Below are positions 31,054 to 40,124 of a stretch of DNA of 64,000 bases, one piece after another (within the stretch, counting starts at the first letter, position 1; every line of letters begins with the position of its first letter). The position numbers and the translations under genes are program-made. The notes beneath the pieces were generated by a model, which made no database searches, was not told where the DNA came from, and saw only the letters and a list, made by a program, of their open reading frames with translations. Source of the stretch: Hydrogenophaga taeniospiralis (GTDB lineage Bacteria > Pseudomonadota > Gammaproteobacteria > Burkholderiales > Burkholderiaceae_C); assembly GCF_020510445.1 (NCBI RefSeq), contig NZ_JAHBAG010000001.1, positions 3,448,501 to 3,512,500 of the forward strand, given 5' to 3'.

Positions 31054-33945
31054 TTATTTGCTGAGGATGTAGCCTTTGAGCTTGCCAAAAGCGGCATCGA
31101 TCAGGGTCTTCTGCTGCTCCTGGTGCAGGTGGGCGTAGCCCACCGCCGGCGAAGCCGAGGCGGCCCGTCCGGCGTAACCGAGCTTCTGCCCATCGAGCAT
31201 GTTCTCGTGGATGTAGTGCTGCACGAAGAACCAGGCGCCCTGGTTCTGCGGCTCATCCTGGCACCACACCATCTCGGTGGCGTTGGGGTACTTCTTGACC
31301 TCGGCGCCAAACACCTTGTGCGGGAACGGGTAGAGCTGCTCGACACGCAGAATGGCCACGTCATCCGAGCCGCGCTCTTCGCGCTTCTTGACCAGGTCGT
31401 AGTACACCTTGCCCGAGCAGCAGATGATGCGTTTGACCTTCTCGGCCTTCTTCACCACATCGGCGCTCTGCTCCGGAATGACGGTCTGGAAACTGCCTTT
31501 GGTGAACTCGGACAGCGGCGAGGTGGCGTCCTTGTTGCGCAGCAACGACTTGGGCGTGAAGATGATCAACGGCTTGCGCAGACTGCGGATCATCTGGCGG
31601 CGCAGCACATGGAAGATCTGGCTGGCCGTGGTGGGCTGCACGATCTGCATGTTGGTGTCGGCCGCCATCTGCATGAAGCGCTCCAGGCGTGCCGAGCTGT
31701 GCTCCGGACCCTGGCCTTCGTAGCCGTGCGGCAGCATGAGCGTGATGCCATTGACACGGCCCCACTTGACCTCACCGGAAGCGATGAACTGGTCGATCAC
31801 CACCTGGGCGCCGTTGGCGAAATCGCCAAACTGGGCTTCCCAGATCACCAGGGTGTTGGGGTCGTTGGAGGCGTAGCCATATTCGTAGCCCAGCACCGCC
31901 TCTTCGGACAGGATGGAGTCGATGACCACGAACGGTGCCTGGTTGTCGGCCACGTTCTGCAATGGGGTGTAGGTGCCGGTGTCCCACTTTTCACGGTTCT
32001 GGTCGTGGATCACGGCGTGGCGGTGCGTGAAGGTGCCGCGACCACAGTCTTCGCCCGACAGACGCACCGGGTAGCCACTGGCCACCAGGGAGGCGAACGC
32101 CATGTGCTCGCCCATGCCCCAGTCCACCGGGATGTCCCCACGGCCCATGGCCGCGCGGTCGGCATACACCTTTTTCACCAGCTGGTGCGGGGTCACGGTA
32201 TCGGGGATGTTCGTCAGGCGATCGGACAGTCGCTTCCACTCGGCCATGGGGATGGCGGTGTCGCAGCTGTCGGTCCACTTCTTGCCCAGGAACGGGCTCC
32301 AGTCCACCGCGTACTTGCTCTTGAAGTTCGTGAGCACCGGGTCCACCGTGTGACGGCCCGCGTCCAGCGCCGCGCGATAGGCCTTGGCCATGTCGTCGCC
32401 CAGCGACTCGCCCAACCCTTGGGCGGCCAGCTTGTCGGCGTACAGCTTGCGCGTGCCGGGGTGGGCGCTGATCTTCTTGTACATCAGCGGCTGGGTCAGG
32501 CTCGGCGTGTCCTGCTCGTTGTGGCCCAGCTTGCGGAAACAGATGATGTCCACGACCACGTCCTTGCGGAAGGTCATGCGGTACTCCAGCGCGAGCTGCA
32601 TGCACAGCACCACGGCCTCGGGATCGTCACCGTTGACGTGCAGCACGGGCGCTTCGACACCCTTGACGATGTCGGTGCAATACAGCGTGGAACGCAGGTC
32701 GCGCGGGTCGGAGGTGGTGAAACCGATCTGGTTGTTGATGATCAGGTGCACCGTACCGCCGGTGGTGTAACCACGGGTGGCGGCCAGCGCCAGGGTTTCC
32801 TGGTTCACGCCCTGTCCGGCAAAGGCGGCGTCACCGTGCACCAGCACCGGCAGCACCTGCTTGCCCTGGGGGTCACCACGGCGGTCCATGCGGGCGCGCA
32901 CCGAACCTTCCACCACCGGGTTCACGATCTCCAGATGCGAAGGGTTGAAGGCCAGCGACAGGTGAACCGGGCCGCCAGAGGTGGTCACGTCCGAACTGAA
33001 ACCCTGGTGGTACTTCACGTCACCAGCGGGCAGCTCTTCAGGGGCGGTGTGGTCGAATTCGGCGAACAGGTCCTTGGGCATCTTGCCCAGGGTGTTCACC
33101 AGCACGTTCAGGCGGCCGCGGTGGGCCATGCCGATCACGATCTCCTGCACGCCTTGCGCGCCGGCCTGCTGGATCAACTCGTCCATGGCGGCGATGAAGC
33201 TCTCACCACCTTCGAGCGAGAAGCGCTTCTGACCCACATATTTGGTGTGCAGAAAACGTTCCAGGCCTTCCGCCGCGGTCAGGCGATCGAGAATATGCTT
33301 TTTCTTCTCGGCATTGAAAGAAGGTTTGCTGCGGATTGTTTCCAGCTTTTCCTGCCACCAGCGCTTCTGCGTCTGGTCGCTGATGTACATGTACTCAGCA
33401 CCCACGGTGGCGCAATAGGTTTCGCGCAAGGCATTGAGCAGGTCCCGCAGGGACATGACTTCCTTGCCGAAGAAGGTATTGCTGGTGTTGAACACGGTCT
33501 CGAAATCGGCATCGGAGAAGCCGTAGAACGAGGGATCGAGTTCAGGAATGCGGTCGCGCTCGGTGCGCTTGAGCGGATCCAGATCGGCCCAACGGGAGCC
33601 GACGTTGCGGTAGGCCGCGATCAGTTGCTGGACGGCGACGCGCTTGCGGCCCAGATCGGAATCGGCGCCAGCGGCCACGACGACCTTGGTGCCCCCTTGC
33701 TTGGCACGCTCGGCAAAGGCGTTGATGACGGGCAGGTGCGGCACATCGCGGGCATCGGTGCCGTCGACGGCGGGCACGTGCTGCAATGCATCGAAGTAAC
33801 TGCGCCAGTTGTCCGGCACGCTACCCGGGTTGTCCAGGTAGTTCTCATACATCTCTTCCACGTACGGCGCGTTGCCGCCGAAGAGGTACGAGTTGCTTTT
33901 GTAGGCAACATAGACGTTGCCCCCGTTCGCTTGGGTATCGCTCAT
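31054..33945 (-). CDS. odhA: 2-oxoglutarate dehydrogenase E1
   Basis: A 963-residue thiamine-diphosphate enzyme of the TCA cycle, decarboxylating 2-oxoglutarate and succinylating the E2 lipoyl group. Family segments seen are the N-terminal NSYLFGGNAPYVEEMYENYL (E2-binding helix), the active-site HRGRLNVL, the GDAAFAGQGV and IINNQIGFT diphosphate-binding region and LMLPHGYEGQGPEHSSAR. The length is close to the E. coli SucA 933. The start ATG 33945 has a GGAGG site 12 bases upstream. It is the first gene of the odhAB-lpdA-zapE operon. Confidence 0.97.
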   Translation of the reverse strand: MSDTQANGGNVYVAYKSNSYLFGGNAPYVEEMYENYLDNPGSVPDNWRSYFDALQHVPAVDGTDARDVPHLPVINAFAERAKQGGTKVVVAAGADSDLGRKRVAVQQLIAAYRNVGSRWADLDPLKRTERDRIPELDPSFYGFSDADFETVFNTSNTFFGKEVMSLRDLLNALRETYCATVGAEYMYISDQTQKRWWQEKLETIRSKPSFNAEKKKHILDRLTAAEGLERFLHTKYVGQKRFSLEGGESFIAAMDELIQQAGAQGVQEIVIGMAHRGRLNVLVNTLGKMPKDLFAEFDHTAPEELPAGDVKYHQGFSSDVTTSGGPVHLSLAFNPSHLEIVNPVVEGSVRARMDRRGDPQGKQVLPVLVHGDAAFAGQGVNQETLALAATRGYTTGGTVHLIINNQIGFTTSDPRDLRSTLYCTDIVKGVEAPVLHVNGDDPEAVVLCMQLALEYRMTFRKDVVVDIICFRKLGHNEQDTPSLTQPLMYKKISAHPGTRKLYADKLAAQGLGESLGDDMAKAYRAALDAGRHTVDPVLTNFKSKYAVDWSPFLGKKWTDSCDTAIPMAEWKRLSDRLTNIPDTVTPHQLVKKVYADRAAMGRGDIPVDWGMGEHMAFASLVASGYPVRLSGEDCGRGTFTHRHAVIHDQNREKWDTGTYTPLQNVADNQAPFVVIDSILSEEAVLGYEYGYASNDPNTLVIWEAQFGDFANGAQVVIDQFIASGEVKWGRVNGITLMLPHGYEGQGPEHSSARLERFMQMAADTNMQIVQPTTASQIFHVLRRQMIRSLRKPLIIFTPKSLLRNKDATSPLSEFTKGSFQTVIPEQSADVVKKAEKVKRIICCSGKVYYDLVKKREERGSDDVAILRVEQLYPFPHKVFGAEVKKYPNATEMVWCQDEPQNQGAWFFVQHYIHENMLDGQKLGYAGRAASASPAVGYAHLHQEQQKTLIDAAFGKLKGYILSK

Positions 33946-34163
33946 AAATCCGCTGACCTCCGTTTCCCTTGAGGAAACATTAGCTGGTTAAAAAAACCTT
34001 CCGCGACACGGCTGGACCGTTTGGCGGATGCGACAGTGACTGTGGAAGGACCTGACTGCAGCCCGCGATTGTGCCACTTTGAGCAAGGCCCAGGGGAAAT
34101 GAAGTCATCGGCCGGGGCATCTTCCGGCGAAATAGGCACGGGGGTGTTGCGCCACCGCGAAGC

Positions 34164-34186
34164 GACGGCCCCGTCAAAGGGGCGTC
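34164..34186. repeat. Hairpin downstream of the ArsR-type gene
   Basis: GCCCC pairs with GGGGC around a six-base loop, and flanking GAC/GTC extend the stem past one bulged G. It lies 20 bases past the stop of the regulator gene, so it may end or stabilise that transcript; no T-run follows on the minus strand. The remaining 260-base gap up to odhA shows no gene. Confidence 0.45.
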
Positions 34187-34206
34187 TCAGAACGTGTTTG
34201 CGATCT

Positions 34207-34581
34207 TCAGGACGCCACGCGGGGCGAGAGGCGCTCGGACGCCGGGACCGAACTGGGTTCGTCCATTTCAATGGCGATCTGTGTGCAGACCGTGCGGCAC
34301 AACGTGACGGCCTTTTCGCTTTGCACGCGGTAGATCACCTGCGTGCCGTCCTTGCGCTTGGCCAGCACCCCTGCCCGGTACAGCAGGTTCAGATGCTGTG
34401 AAAGATTGGGCTGTGTGGTGTCGATCTCCTGCAGCAGCTGCGACACGGATTTTTCCTTGTCGCACAGTGCACTCAGGATGCGCAGCCGCATTGGCGTGGC
34501 CAACACGCCGAACAGTTCGGCGGCGAGCTCGAACACCCGGACCTTTTCCACATTGGCATCGGATTCGATCATTTGTTCCAT
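34207..34581 (-). CDS. ArsR-family regulator with candidate thiol-switch cysteines
   Basis: A 124-residue winged-helix repressor. The fold signature is LATPMRLRILSALC...DTTQPNLSQHLNLLYRAGVLAKRKDGTQVIY, with the recognition helix at about 56-68. It lacks the metal-binding ELCVCDL motif of ArsR itself. Cys40 at the end of the second helix and Cys95/Cys99 in the last helix sit where BigR/SqrR-type persulphide sensors have their Cys pair. Start ATG 34581 (MEQMIESDAN) is preferred to a TTG 30 bases upstream. A dyad operator candidate lies just upstream (34605-34623). Confidence 0.85.
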   Translation of the reverse strand: MEQMIESDANVEKVRVFELAAELFGVLATPMRLRILSALCDKEKSVSQLLQEIDTTQPNLSQHLNLLYRAGVLAKRKDGTQVIYRVQSEKAVTLCRTVCTQIAIEMDEPSSVPASERLSPRVAS

Positions 34582-34604
34582 GGCAGACCACACTTTTGTC
34601 AATA

Positions 34605-34623
34605 TAAGCATGGATCATACTTA
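34605..34623. promoter_or_regulatory. Operator-like dyad upstream of the ArsR-type gene
   Basis: TAAGCATGGATCATACTTA: arms TAAGCATG and CATACTTA match in 7 of 8 positions around GAT. It ends 24 bases before the regulator ATG, where ArsR-type repressors usually bind their own promoter. A TTGACA-like hexamer (34597-34602, minus strand) overlaps the region. Confidence 0.5.
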
Positions 34624-34689
34624 GAAAGCCCGCCGACAACCAAGTGGTTTTGTCGGACATTGACCCAGGAGCCAATGCCCGGCCGACGG

Positions 34690-36591
34690 TCAAGCCAGCA
34701 GGTCTTTGATTTGCTGCAGCGCTGCCGGATCGTCCATGGTGGTGAGATCCCCTGGATCGCGCCCTTCGCAGACCGCCTGGATGGCGCGACGCAACAGCTT
34801 GCCGCTGCGCGTCTTGGGCAGGATCGACACAAAACGCACACGTGCGGGGCGTGCCACGGCACCGAGCTGCTCATCCACCAGCTTCATGACCTCGCCTTCG
34901 AGCTTGAGCCGAGCCGCGTCGTCCGTGAGCAGGGACGCGTCTTTCACCACAGCGAACGCCATCGCGACCTGGCCTTTGAGCTGGTCGGCGACACCGACCA
35001 CGGCCACCTCGGCGATGCGTGGGTGGCTGGAGATGCTCTCTTCGATCTCGCGGGTGCCCAGGCGGTGGCCGGCCACGTTGATCACGTCGTCGGTGCGGCC
35101 CAGGATGAAGTAGTAGCCATCGGCGTCGCGGATGCCCCAGTCAAAGGTGCTGTAGACCATCTTGCCCGGTACGCTGGACCAGTAGGTCTTGACGAAGCGC
35201 TCGTCGTCGCCCCAGATGGTCTGCATGCAGCCGGGCGGCAGCGGGCCCTCCACGGCCACGACCCCCTTCTGGTTGGCGCCTTTGAGTTCCTCGCCGGTCT
35301 GGTCGTCGAGCAGCTTGACGTCGTAGCCATAGACGGCCTTGCCCGGCGAGCCGAACTTGCTCGGCGCCGGCTCCACGCCATTGCAGATGGCCAGAATCGG
35401 CCAGCCGGTCTCGGTCTGCCAGTAGTTGTCCACGATGGGTTTGCCCAGTTCGCCCGAAATCCATTGGGCCGTGGGCTCGTCCAGCGGCTCACCGGCGAGG
35501 AACAGCGCCTTGAGGCTGGAGATGTCGTATTTCTTGATGAAGGACGGGTCGTATTTCTTGAGCACACGAACCGCCGTCGGCGCGCTGAACATCACCGACA
35601 CCTTGTACTTCTCCACCAGGCTCCACCAGATGCCGGCGTCGGGCCGGATCGGCAGACCCTCGTACATGATGGTCGCCATGCCGCCGATCAGCGGGCCGTA
35701 GATGATGTAGCTGTGGCCCACCACCCAGCCGATGTCGCTGGTGGAGAAATAGGTCTCGCCCGGCTCGCCCATGTAGATGTGCTTCATCGACGCTGCCAGC
35801 GCCACGGCGTAGCCGCCGGTGTCGCGTTGCACGCCCTTGGGTTTGCCGGTGGTGCCGCTGGTGTAGAGCGTGTAGCTGGGGTGCGTGGCGTCCACCCATT
35901 CGCAAGGCACCACCGTGTCCATGTGTTTTGCCCGCTCGGCGGCGTAGTCCACGTCGCGCCCTTCGACAGCGTCAAACGCAGCCAGACCGCGGTCGACCAT
36001 CACCACCTTTTCCGGCTTGTGGGCCGAGAGTCTGATGGCTTCGTCGAGCAGCGGCTTGTACTCCACCACTTTGCCGCCGCGCGAGCCGGCGTCGGCACTG
36101 ACGATGACCACCGGCGAAGCATCTTCGATGCGGCTGGCCAGCGAATGGCTGGCAAAGCCACCAAACACCACCGAGTGGACGGCACCCACGCGCGCGCAGG
36201 CCAGCATGGCAAACGCGGCCTGGGGGATCATGGGCATGTAGATCAGGACGCGGTCACCCTTCTTCACCCCCTGCGCCTGCAGGATGGCCGCCATGCGCTG
36301 AACCTCTGCGTGCAGCTCGCGAAAGCTGTAGGTCTTTTCTGTGTCGGTTTCGGTGGACACAAAGATCAGCGCGTTCTGATCGGCACGGTCCTTCAGGTGG
36401 CGATCCACCGCGTTGTGGCACAGGTTGGTCAGACCACCCTCGAACCACCGGGCAAACGGCGGGTTGTCGTAGTTACAGACCTGCTCAAAGGGCTTGTGCC
36501 AGTCCACCAGCCGGGCTTGCTCGGCCCAGAACGCATCGCGTTCTTCAATGGAGCGGCGGTGAAATTCGGTGTAGCCCAGTGGATTGCTCAT
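34690..36591 (-). CDS. prpE: Propionyl-CoA synthetase PrpE
   Basis: A 633-residue AMP-forming acyl-CoA synthetase. Motifs are the P-loop TSGTTGKPKG, the core YWQTETGWP, GRTDDVINVAGHRLGTREIEE and the acylated Lys in PKTRSGKLLRR. Across its length it resembles the Salmonella PrpE I remember (FHRRSIEERDAFWAEQARLVDW, NPPFARWFEGG, NLCHNAVDRHL), not Acs. It activates propionate, also acetate or acrylate. The start ATG 36591 has AGGAG 7 bases upstream. No other prp genes are near; the gene stands alone upstream of the ArsR-type gene. Confidence 0.9.
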   Translation of the reverse strand: MSNPLGYTEFHRRSIEERDAFWAEQARLVDWHKPFEQVCNYDNPPFARWFEGGLTNLCHNAVDRHLKDRADQNALIFVSTETDTEKTYSFRELHAEVQRMAAILQAQGVKKGDRVLIYMPMIPQAAFAMLACARVGAVHSVVFGGFASHSLASRIEDASPVVIVSADAGSRGGKVVEYKPLLDEAIRLSAHKPEKVVMVDRGLAAFDAVEGRDVDYAAERAKHMDTVVPCEWVDATHPSYTLYTSGTTGKPKGVQRDTGGYAVALAASMKHIYMGEPGETYFSTSDIGWVVGHSYIIYGPLIGGMATIMYEGLPIRPDAGIWWSLVEKYKVSVMFSAPTAVRVLKKYDPSFIKKYDISSLKALFLAGEPLDEPTAQWISGELGKPIVDNYWQTETGWPILAICNGVEPAPSKFGSPGKAVYGYDVKLLDDQTGEELKGANQKGVVAVEGPLPPGCMQTIWGDDERFVKTYWSSVPGKMVYSTFDWGIRDADGYYFILGRTDDVINVAGHRLGTREIEESISSHPRIAEVAVVGVADQLKGQVAMAFAVVKDASLLTDDAARLKLEGEVMKLVDEQLGAVARPARVRFVSILPKTRSGKLLRRAIQAVCEGRDPGDLTTMDDPAALQQIKDLLA

Positions 36592-36666
36592 GGGAGGCTC
36601 CTGCGCGGTGGTGTTGTGAGATGGCCGACATCGGCCGCCCGACAGATGCCAGACAACCGAAATTGA

Positions 36667-36682
36667 ATTCATAATTATGAAT
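36667..36682. promoter_or_regulatory. 16-base perfect palindrome upstream of prpE
   Basis: ATTCATAATTATGAAT is a perfect AT-rich palindrome 76 bases before the prpE ATG, inside otherwise GC-rich DNA. This is the position of a promoter or operator. No matching regulator gene is evident. A second stem (GGCCGA/TCGGCC, 36623-36636) lies in the presumed 5' UTR. Confidence 0.5.
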
Positions 36683-36807
36683 CTCAGACTTGCGGAAGCC
36701 TGACATTTTGTCGACCCGACCCACAAGCCTCCCCTCATGCGTTGTATCCCAGCCAATGCGGGCCACCAGCGCGGCCACCCAGCCCTCCCGCCAACGCACT
36801 CCTGCCC

Positions 36808-37413
36808 CTACTTGATCAGCGCCTGAACGTCTCGAAATGCCGGGTGCTCGGCCGTGCGTAGCCACTCGAAAGCCACCATCTCGGCGGTCACCAGCTCGAC
36901 GCCAGCACCGGCCAGGCGGTCAAAGGCGGCGTCGCGGTTGCGTTCGGTGCGCGAACCACACGCATCTGTCACGACCCAGACATCGAACTCCAACTCGACC
37001 AACTCCAGGGCGGTCTGCAGCAGACAGACATGGGCCTCACAACCCGCCAGCACGATGGCGGCACGGTCAGGAACCGGGGCGGCAACAGGCTTTTGCAGGT
37101 GCTTGGGCAGGCTGCGCGCGTTGCCGCCACCCGAGCGCACGGGGGGTCTCAGCCAATCAGCCAGCCCCTCAGACACGGCGCCAAAGTGCATTTTTGGCAG
37201 CGTCTTCTGACACAACGCACGCAACTCCGGCGGGTTGGACCCAAGCTTCTCGGGGTTTTGCTCCGTGCCCCATACGGGCACATGCAGCATCCGCGCCCAT
37301 TGGGCCAACCGCGAAGCGTTCGCAAGCACCTCGGCACCCTCAAAAATGGCAGGCATCAGGCGGGCCTGGTAGTCCACCAGCACCAATTGGGAATCTGCGG
37401 CGTCCAGCAACAT
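36808..37413 (-). CDS. Isochorismatase-fold cysteine hydrolase
   Basis: A 201-residue hydrolase. The catalytic triad is visible as Asp14 (LVLVDYQARL), Lys74 (TLPKMHFG) and Cys125 (VLAGCEAHVCL). The fold is shared by isochorismatase, nicotinamidase and related amidases; the substrate cannot be assigned. The start at ATG 37413 (MLLDAADSQL) is chosen over the longer open frame because family members begin just before the Asp strand. It points away from the NlpC/P60 gene. Between it and prpE lie 216 bases with the palindrome but no gene. Confidence 0.85.
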   Translation of the reverse strand: MLLDAADSQLVLVDYQARLMPAIFEGAEVLANASRLAQWARMLHVPVWGTEQNPEKLGSNPPELRALCQKTLPKMHFGAVSEGLADWLRPPVRSGGGNARSLPKHLQKPVAAPVPDRAAIVLAGCEAHVCLLQTALELVELEFDVWVVTDACGSRTERNRDAAFDRLAGAGVELVTAEMVAFEWLRTAEHPAFRDVQALIK

Positions 37414-37598
37414 GGCAATCTTTCTTGGGTTCAGACAACGAAATGGCGATTTTCGCAGGTCGCTGCGCCGGCGGCTTCGAACGCAGAACAGACCACCCTG
37501 CCCCGTTGCAGGCGACCCCGGCAAAATGCAGAAAAATCAAAGCGTTGCATGCTGCACTTCACTTGACTTCTCTTTGCAACACCGATACCCTGCGTGCG

Positions 37599-38171
37599 AT
37601 GAAACGCCTGATACCCGTCATTGCGCTGAGTTGTGCCGCCGCGGTGCACGCCCAGCCGTCCGAGGGGGCGTATGAAGACATGGATGCCCTGCTGGCCGAA
37701 AAAGGCGTCATGGCGCGATTGGGCGAGCAAATCCAGCAAGCGCGTGAATCGGTGAGTGAAAAGGCCTCCGGCCTGGTCATCAATGCGATGGGCTTTCTGG
37801 GTGTGCCTTACAAATACGGTGGCAACTCCGCAGAAACCGGTTTTGACTGCAGCGGATTCGTGCGTGCCGTCTTCGAACAGTCGGTGGGAAAGGTGCTGCC
37901 ACGCCGCGCCGATGAACAGGCGGCCGCCACCCAGGCGATTGATCGAAATGAGCTCAAGCCGGGCGATCTCGTCTTTTTCAACACCATGAAGCGCGCCTTC
38001 AGCCATGTGGGTATTTACATGGGTGACGGCAAATTCATCCACGCGCCGCGCACCGGCTCACAGGTGCGGGTGGAAGACATGCGCCTGGCCTATTGGCAAA
38101 CCCGCTTCAACGGCGCTCGCCGGGTCCCGCTGGCCAGCGCTGACGCATCAGCCGCCAGCCCCCTGCGCTGA
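37599..38171 (+). CDS. Secreted NlpC/P60 cell-wall hydrolase
   Basis: A 190-residue protein with a signal peptide (cleavage near AVHAQ, residue 18-19), a short coiled N-terminal stretch and an NlpC/P60 domain. The catalytic Cys84 is in GFDCSGFVR and His136 in SHVGIY, with a further His148. Such enzymes cut gamma-D-Glu-diaminopimelate (or related) bonds in peptidoglycan. The start ATG 37599 (MKRLIPVIAL) fits the signal peptide. It ends at a perfect bidirectional terminator shared with the convergent binding-protein gene. Confidence 0.9.
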   Translation: MKRLIPVIALSCAAAVHAQPSEGAYEDMDALLAEKGVMARLGEQIQQARESVSEKASGLVINAMGFLGVPYKYGGNSAETGFDCSGFVRAVFEQSVGKVLPRRADEQAAATQAIDRNELKPGDLVFFNTMKRAFSHVGIYMGDGKFIHAPRTGSQVRVEDMRLAYWQTRFNGARRVPLASADASAASPLR

Positions 38172-38201
38172 ATCCGACGACATCGAGGCACCATCCAAAA
38201 C

Positions 38202-38241
38202 CCAAAAGAAAAGCCACCGCAAGCGGTGGCTTTTCTTTTGG
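38202..38241. terminator. Bidirectional intrinsic terminator
   Basis: Two 19-base perfect inverted arms around AA: CCAAAAGAAAAGCCACCGC and its complement. The GC-rich inner stem followed by TTTTCTTTT (mirrored on the other strand) makes a terminator for both the NlpC/P60 gene and the binding-protein gene, whose ends flank it. Confidence 0.9.
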
Positions 38242-38284
38242 AGAGCGAGACCCGATCGAGATCGAACCCCGCTCTCAACCGGGA

Positions 38285-39472
38285 TCAGCGGATCACGGCG
38301 ATGGTGGTGCGTGCGCCACCCTTGTAGGTCATCAGCGTCAGGGCGCCGTTCTTGATGTCGCCCTTTTCGTCGAACTCGATGTTGCCGGTCACACCCTTGT
38401 AGTTCGTGGCTTTCAGCGCAGGCAGGTACTTGGCCGGATCGGCCGAGCCAGCGGTGACCATGGCATTGGCCATGACCTTCACAGCGTCATACACATAGGG
38501 CGCGTACACCTGCACGTCGGCACCGAACTTCGCCTTGAAGTCAGCGCGGAACTTGTCCATGCCAGCCTTCTGCTCGCCTTCGACGCCACCGGCTTCAGCG
38601 CAATAGACTTGCTCGTCGGCCATGCCGTCGGCAGCCAGCTTGGGCAGCTCGCTCGAGCAGATGCCGTCGCCGCCCATGAACTTGGCGTTGATGCCCAGCT
38701 GCTTCATTTGCTTGAGCATCGGGCCGGCCACGGCGTCCATGCCGCCGAAGAACACCACGTCAGGCTTCTTGGCCTTCAGGGTGGTCAGGATGGCGTTGAA
38801 GTCGGTGGCTTTGTCGTTGGTGAACTCGCGGCCCACGACGGTGCCGCCAGCAGCAGCGACGCCTTTTTCGAATTCGTCGGCCACACCTTGGCCGTAGGCC
38901 GTGCGGTCGTCGATCACGGCAACGGTCTTGGCCTTGAGCGTTTCCACAGCGTACTTGCCGAGGGTGCCGCCCAGGTGCACGTCGTCAGCCACCATGCGGA
39001 ACACGCCAGCGTAGCCCTGACGGGTGTACTTGGGGTTGGTTGCCGAGGGCGAAATCTGGGGAATACCTGCGTCGTTGTAAATCTGCGAAGCGGGGATGGT
39101 CGTGCCCGAGTTCAGGTGACCGATCACGCCAGCCACTTTGGCGTCCACCAGCTTGGTGGCAGCAGCGGTGCCCTGCTTGGGATCGGCCGCATCGTCTTCA
39201 GCCAGCAGTTCAAACTTGGCGGGTGCACCACCAATGGTCAAACCGGCGGCATTCAGCTCCTCGATTGCCATCTTTGCGCCGTTTTCATTGTCCTTGCCAA
39301 GGTGGGCAATAGCGCCACTGGTGGGACCGACGTGACCAATCTTGATGACCTGAGCGTCAGCCGCAGGAGCCGCAGCCGGCGCCTCGACCGGTGCTGCAGC
39401 CTCTTCTTTTTTGCCGCAAGCGGCCAAGGCGACGGCCGCAGCGATGACGGCCAGTTTGATGTTCAGTTGCAT
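38285..39472 (-). CDS. Branched-chain amino acid ABC binding lipoprotein (LivJ-like)
   Basis: A 395-residue periplasmic binding protein of the Leu/Ile/Val family. The signal peptide ends with lipobox LAAC (Cys19), followed by a Glu/Ala-rich linker and the binding fold (IKIGHVGPTSGAIAHLGKDNENG, then AGVIGHLNSGTTIPAS and TAYGQGVADEFEKG). It captures branched-chain or related amino acids. No permease or ATPase gene is adjacent, so it may be an orphan that feeds a system encoded elsewhere. ATG 39472 has a GAGGA site. The C-terminus ends at the bidirectional terminator. Confidence 0.88.
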   Translation of the reverse strand: MQLNIKLAVIAAAVALAACGKKEEAAAPVEAPAAAPAADAQVIKIGHVGPTSGAIAHLGKDNENGAKMAIEELNAAGLTIGGAPAKFELLAEDDAADPKQGTAAATKLVDAKVAGVIGHLNSGTTIPASQIYNDAGIPQISPSATNPKYTRQGYAGVFRMVADDVHLGGTLGKYAVETLKAKTVAVIDDRTAYGQGVADEFEKGVAAAGGTVVGREFTNDKATDFNAILTTLKAKKPDVVFFGGMDAVAGPMLKQMKQLGINAKFMGGDGICSSELPKLAADGMADEQVYCAEAGGVEGEQKAGMDKFRADFKAKFGADVQVYAPYVYDAVKVMANAMVTAGSADPAKYLPALKATNYKGVTGNIEFDEKGDIKNGALTLMTYKGGARTTIAVIR

Positions 39473-39661
39473 AGGTATCCTCGGAAAGGAATGAAAGTTG
39501 AAATGCGGAGGGAACTTTTTTCTCCACATCCATAAAGATACTCTAAAAACCTAGAGGATTTCAGTGGATGATCGAACAGCGCCTGGGTTCGAGGGTTTGC
39601 CCGACGTCGAATCAGGTCAATGAATGCGGCATTAGTACCACGCATACCCAATCCGGGCAAC

Positions 39662-40096
39662 TCAATCACCGGTGGCCAATTGAAGATCGTGTCGCTGGGG
39701 CTCGATACCCAGCGCCTTGTACTGCCGCCAGCGTTCGCGCGCGTGGAGGCGATCATCGCCGCCAAGGGTCACCACTTCGATCACGCGGGCAAATTGATCG
39801 AAATGCGCGGGCATCCCCGTGCACAGATTGACAAGCACCCCTGCGTTGACTGCCTCGGGGACATGGGAACCGATGTGGATGGGCGAGCGCGCGCGCACAT
39901 GGGCAGGATCTCCGGGATGGCAGTGCGGGATGAATTCGCCCTGCGCCATGGTCCAGAGCGCAGCATCCAGCGCCTTCACGGAACCTTCGTCGGTCAGTAC
40001 GACCACGCTGGCCCCCTTGAGATAGGCCTTGCGCAGCAATCTACAGGCATAACCCAGCTTGTCGGGCGCATTGAAATGAAAAGCCACTTCGGTCAT
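39662..40096 (-). CDS. holC: DNA polymerase III chi subunit HolC
   Basis: A 144-residue protein of the clamp-loader complex that links the replisome to SSB. Family stretches are VAFHFNAPDKLGYACRLLRKAY, PHCHPGDPA and the HFDQFARVIEVVTLGGDDRLHARERW end. It follows pepA by 28 bases, the conserved pepA-holC pair. Between its stop and the upstream binding-protein gene (39473-39661) there is only AT-rich regulatory sequence with a CTCTA/TAGAG inverted repeat. Confidence 0.9.
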   Translation of the reverse strand: MTEVAFHFNAPDKLGYACRLLRKAYLKGASVVVLTDEGSVKALDAALWTMAQGEFIPHCHPGDPAHVRARSPIHIGSHVPEAVNAGVLVNLCTGMPAHFDQFARVIEVVTLGGDDRLHARERWRQYKALGIEPQRHDLQLATGD

Positions 40097-40124
40097 GGCG
40101 CGGTCTTCCGAGCGCTGGAACCAA

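Noticed and set aside
30997..33972. A 991-codon open frame opposite odhA
   Set aside because: Antisense of a well-recognised E1 gene; no motif and unlikely composition.
37563..37591. TTGACT-17-TACCCT promoter for the NlpC/P60 gene
   Set aside because: The -10 matches only 3 of 6 bases and would leave almost no leader before the ATG.
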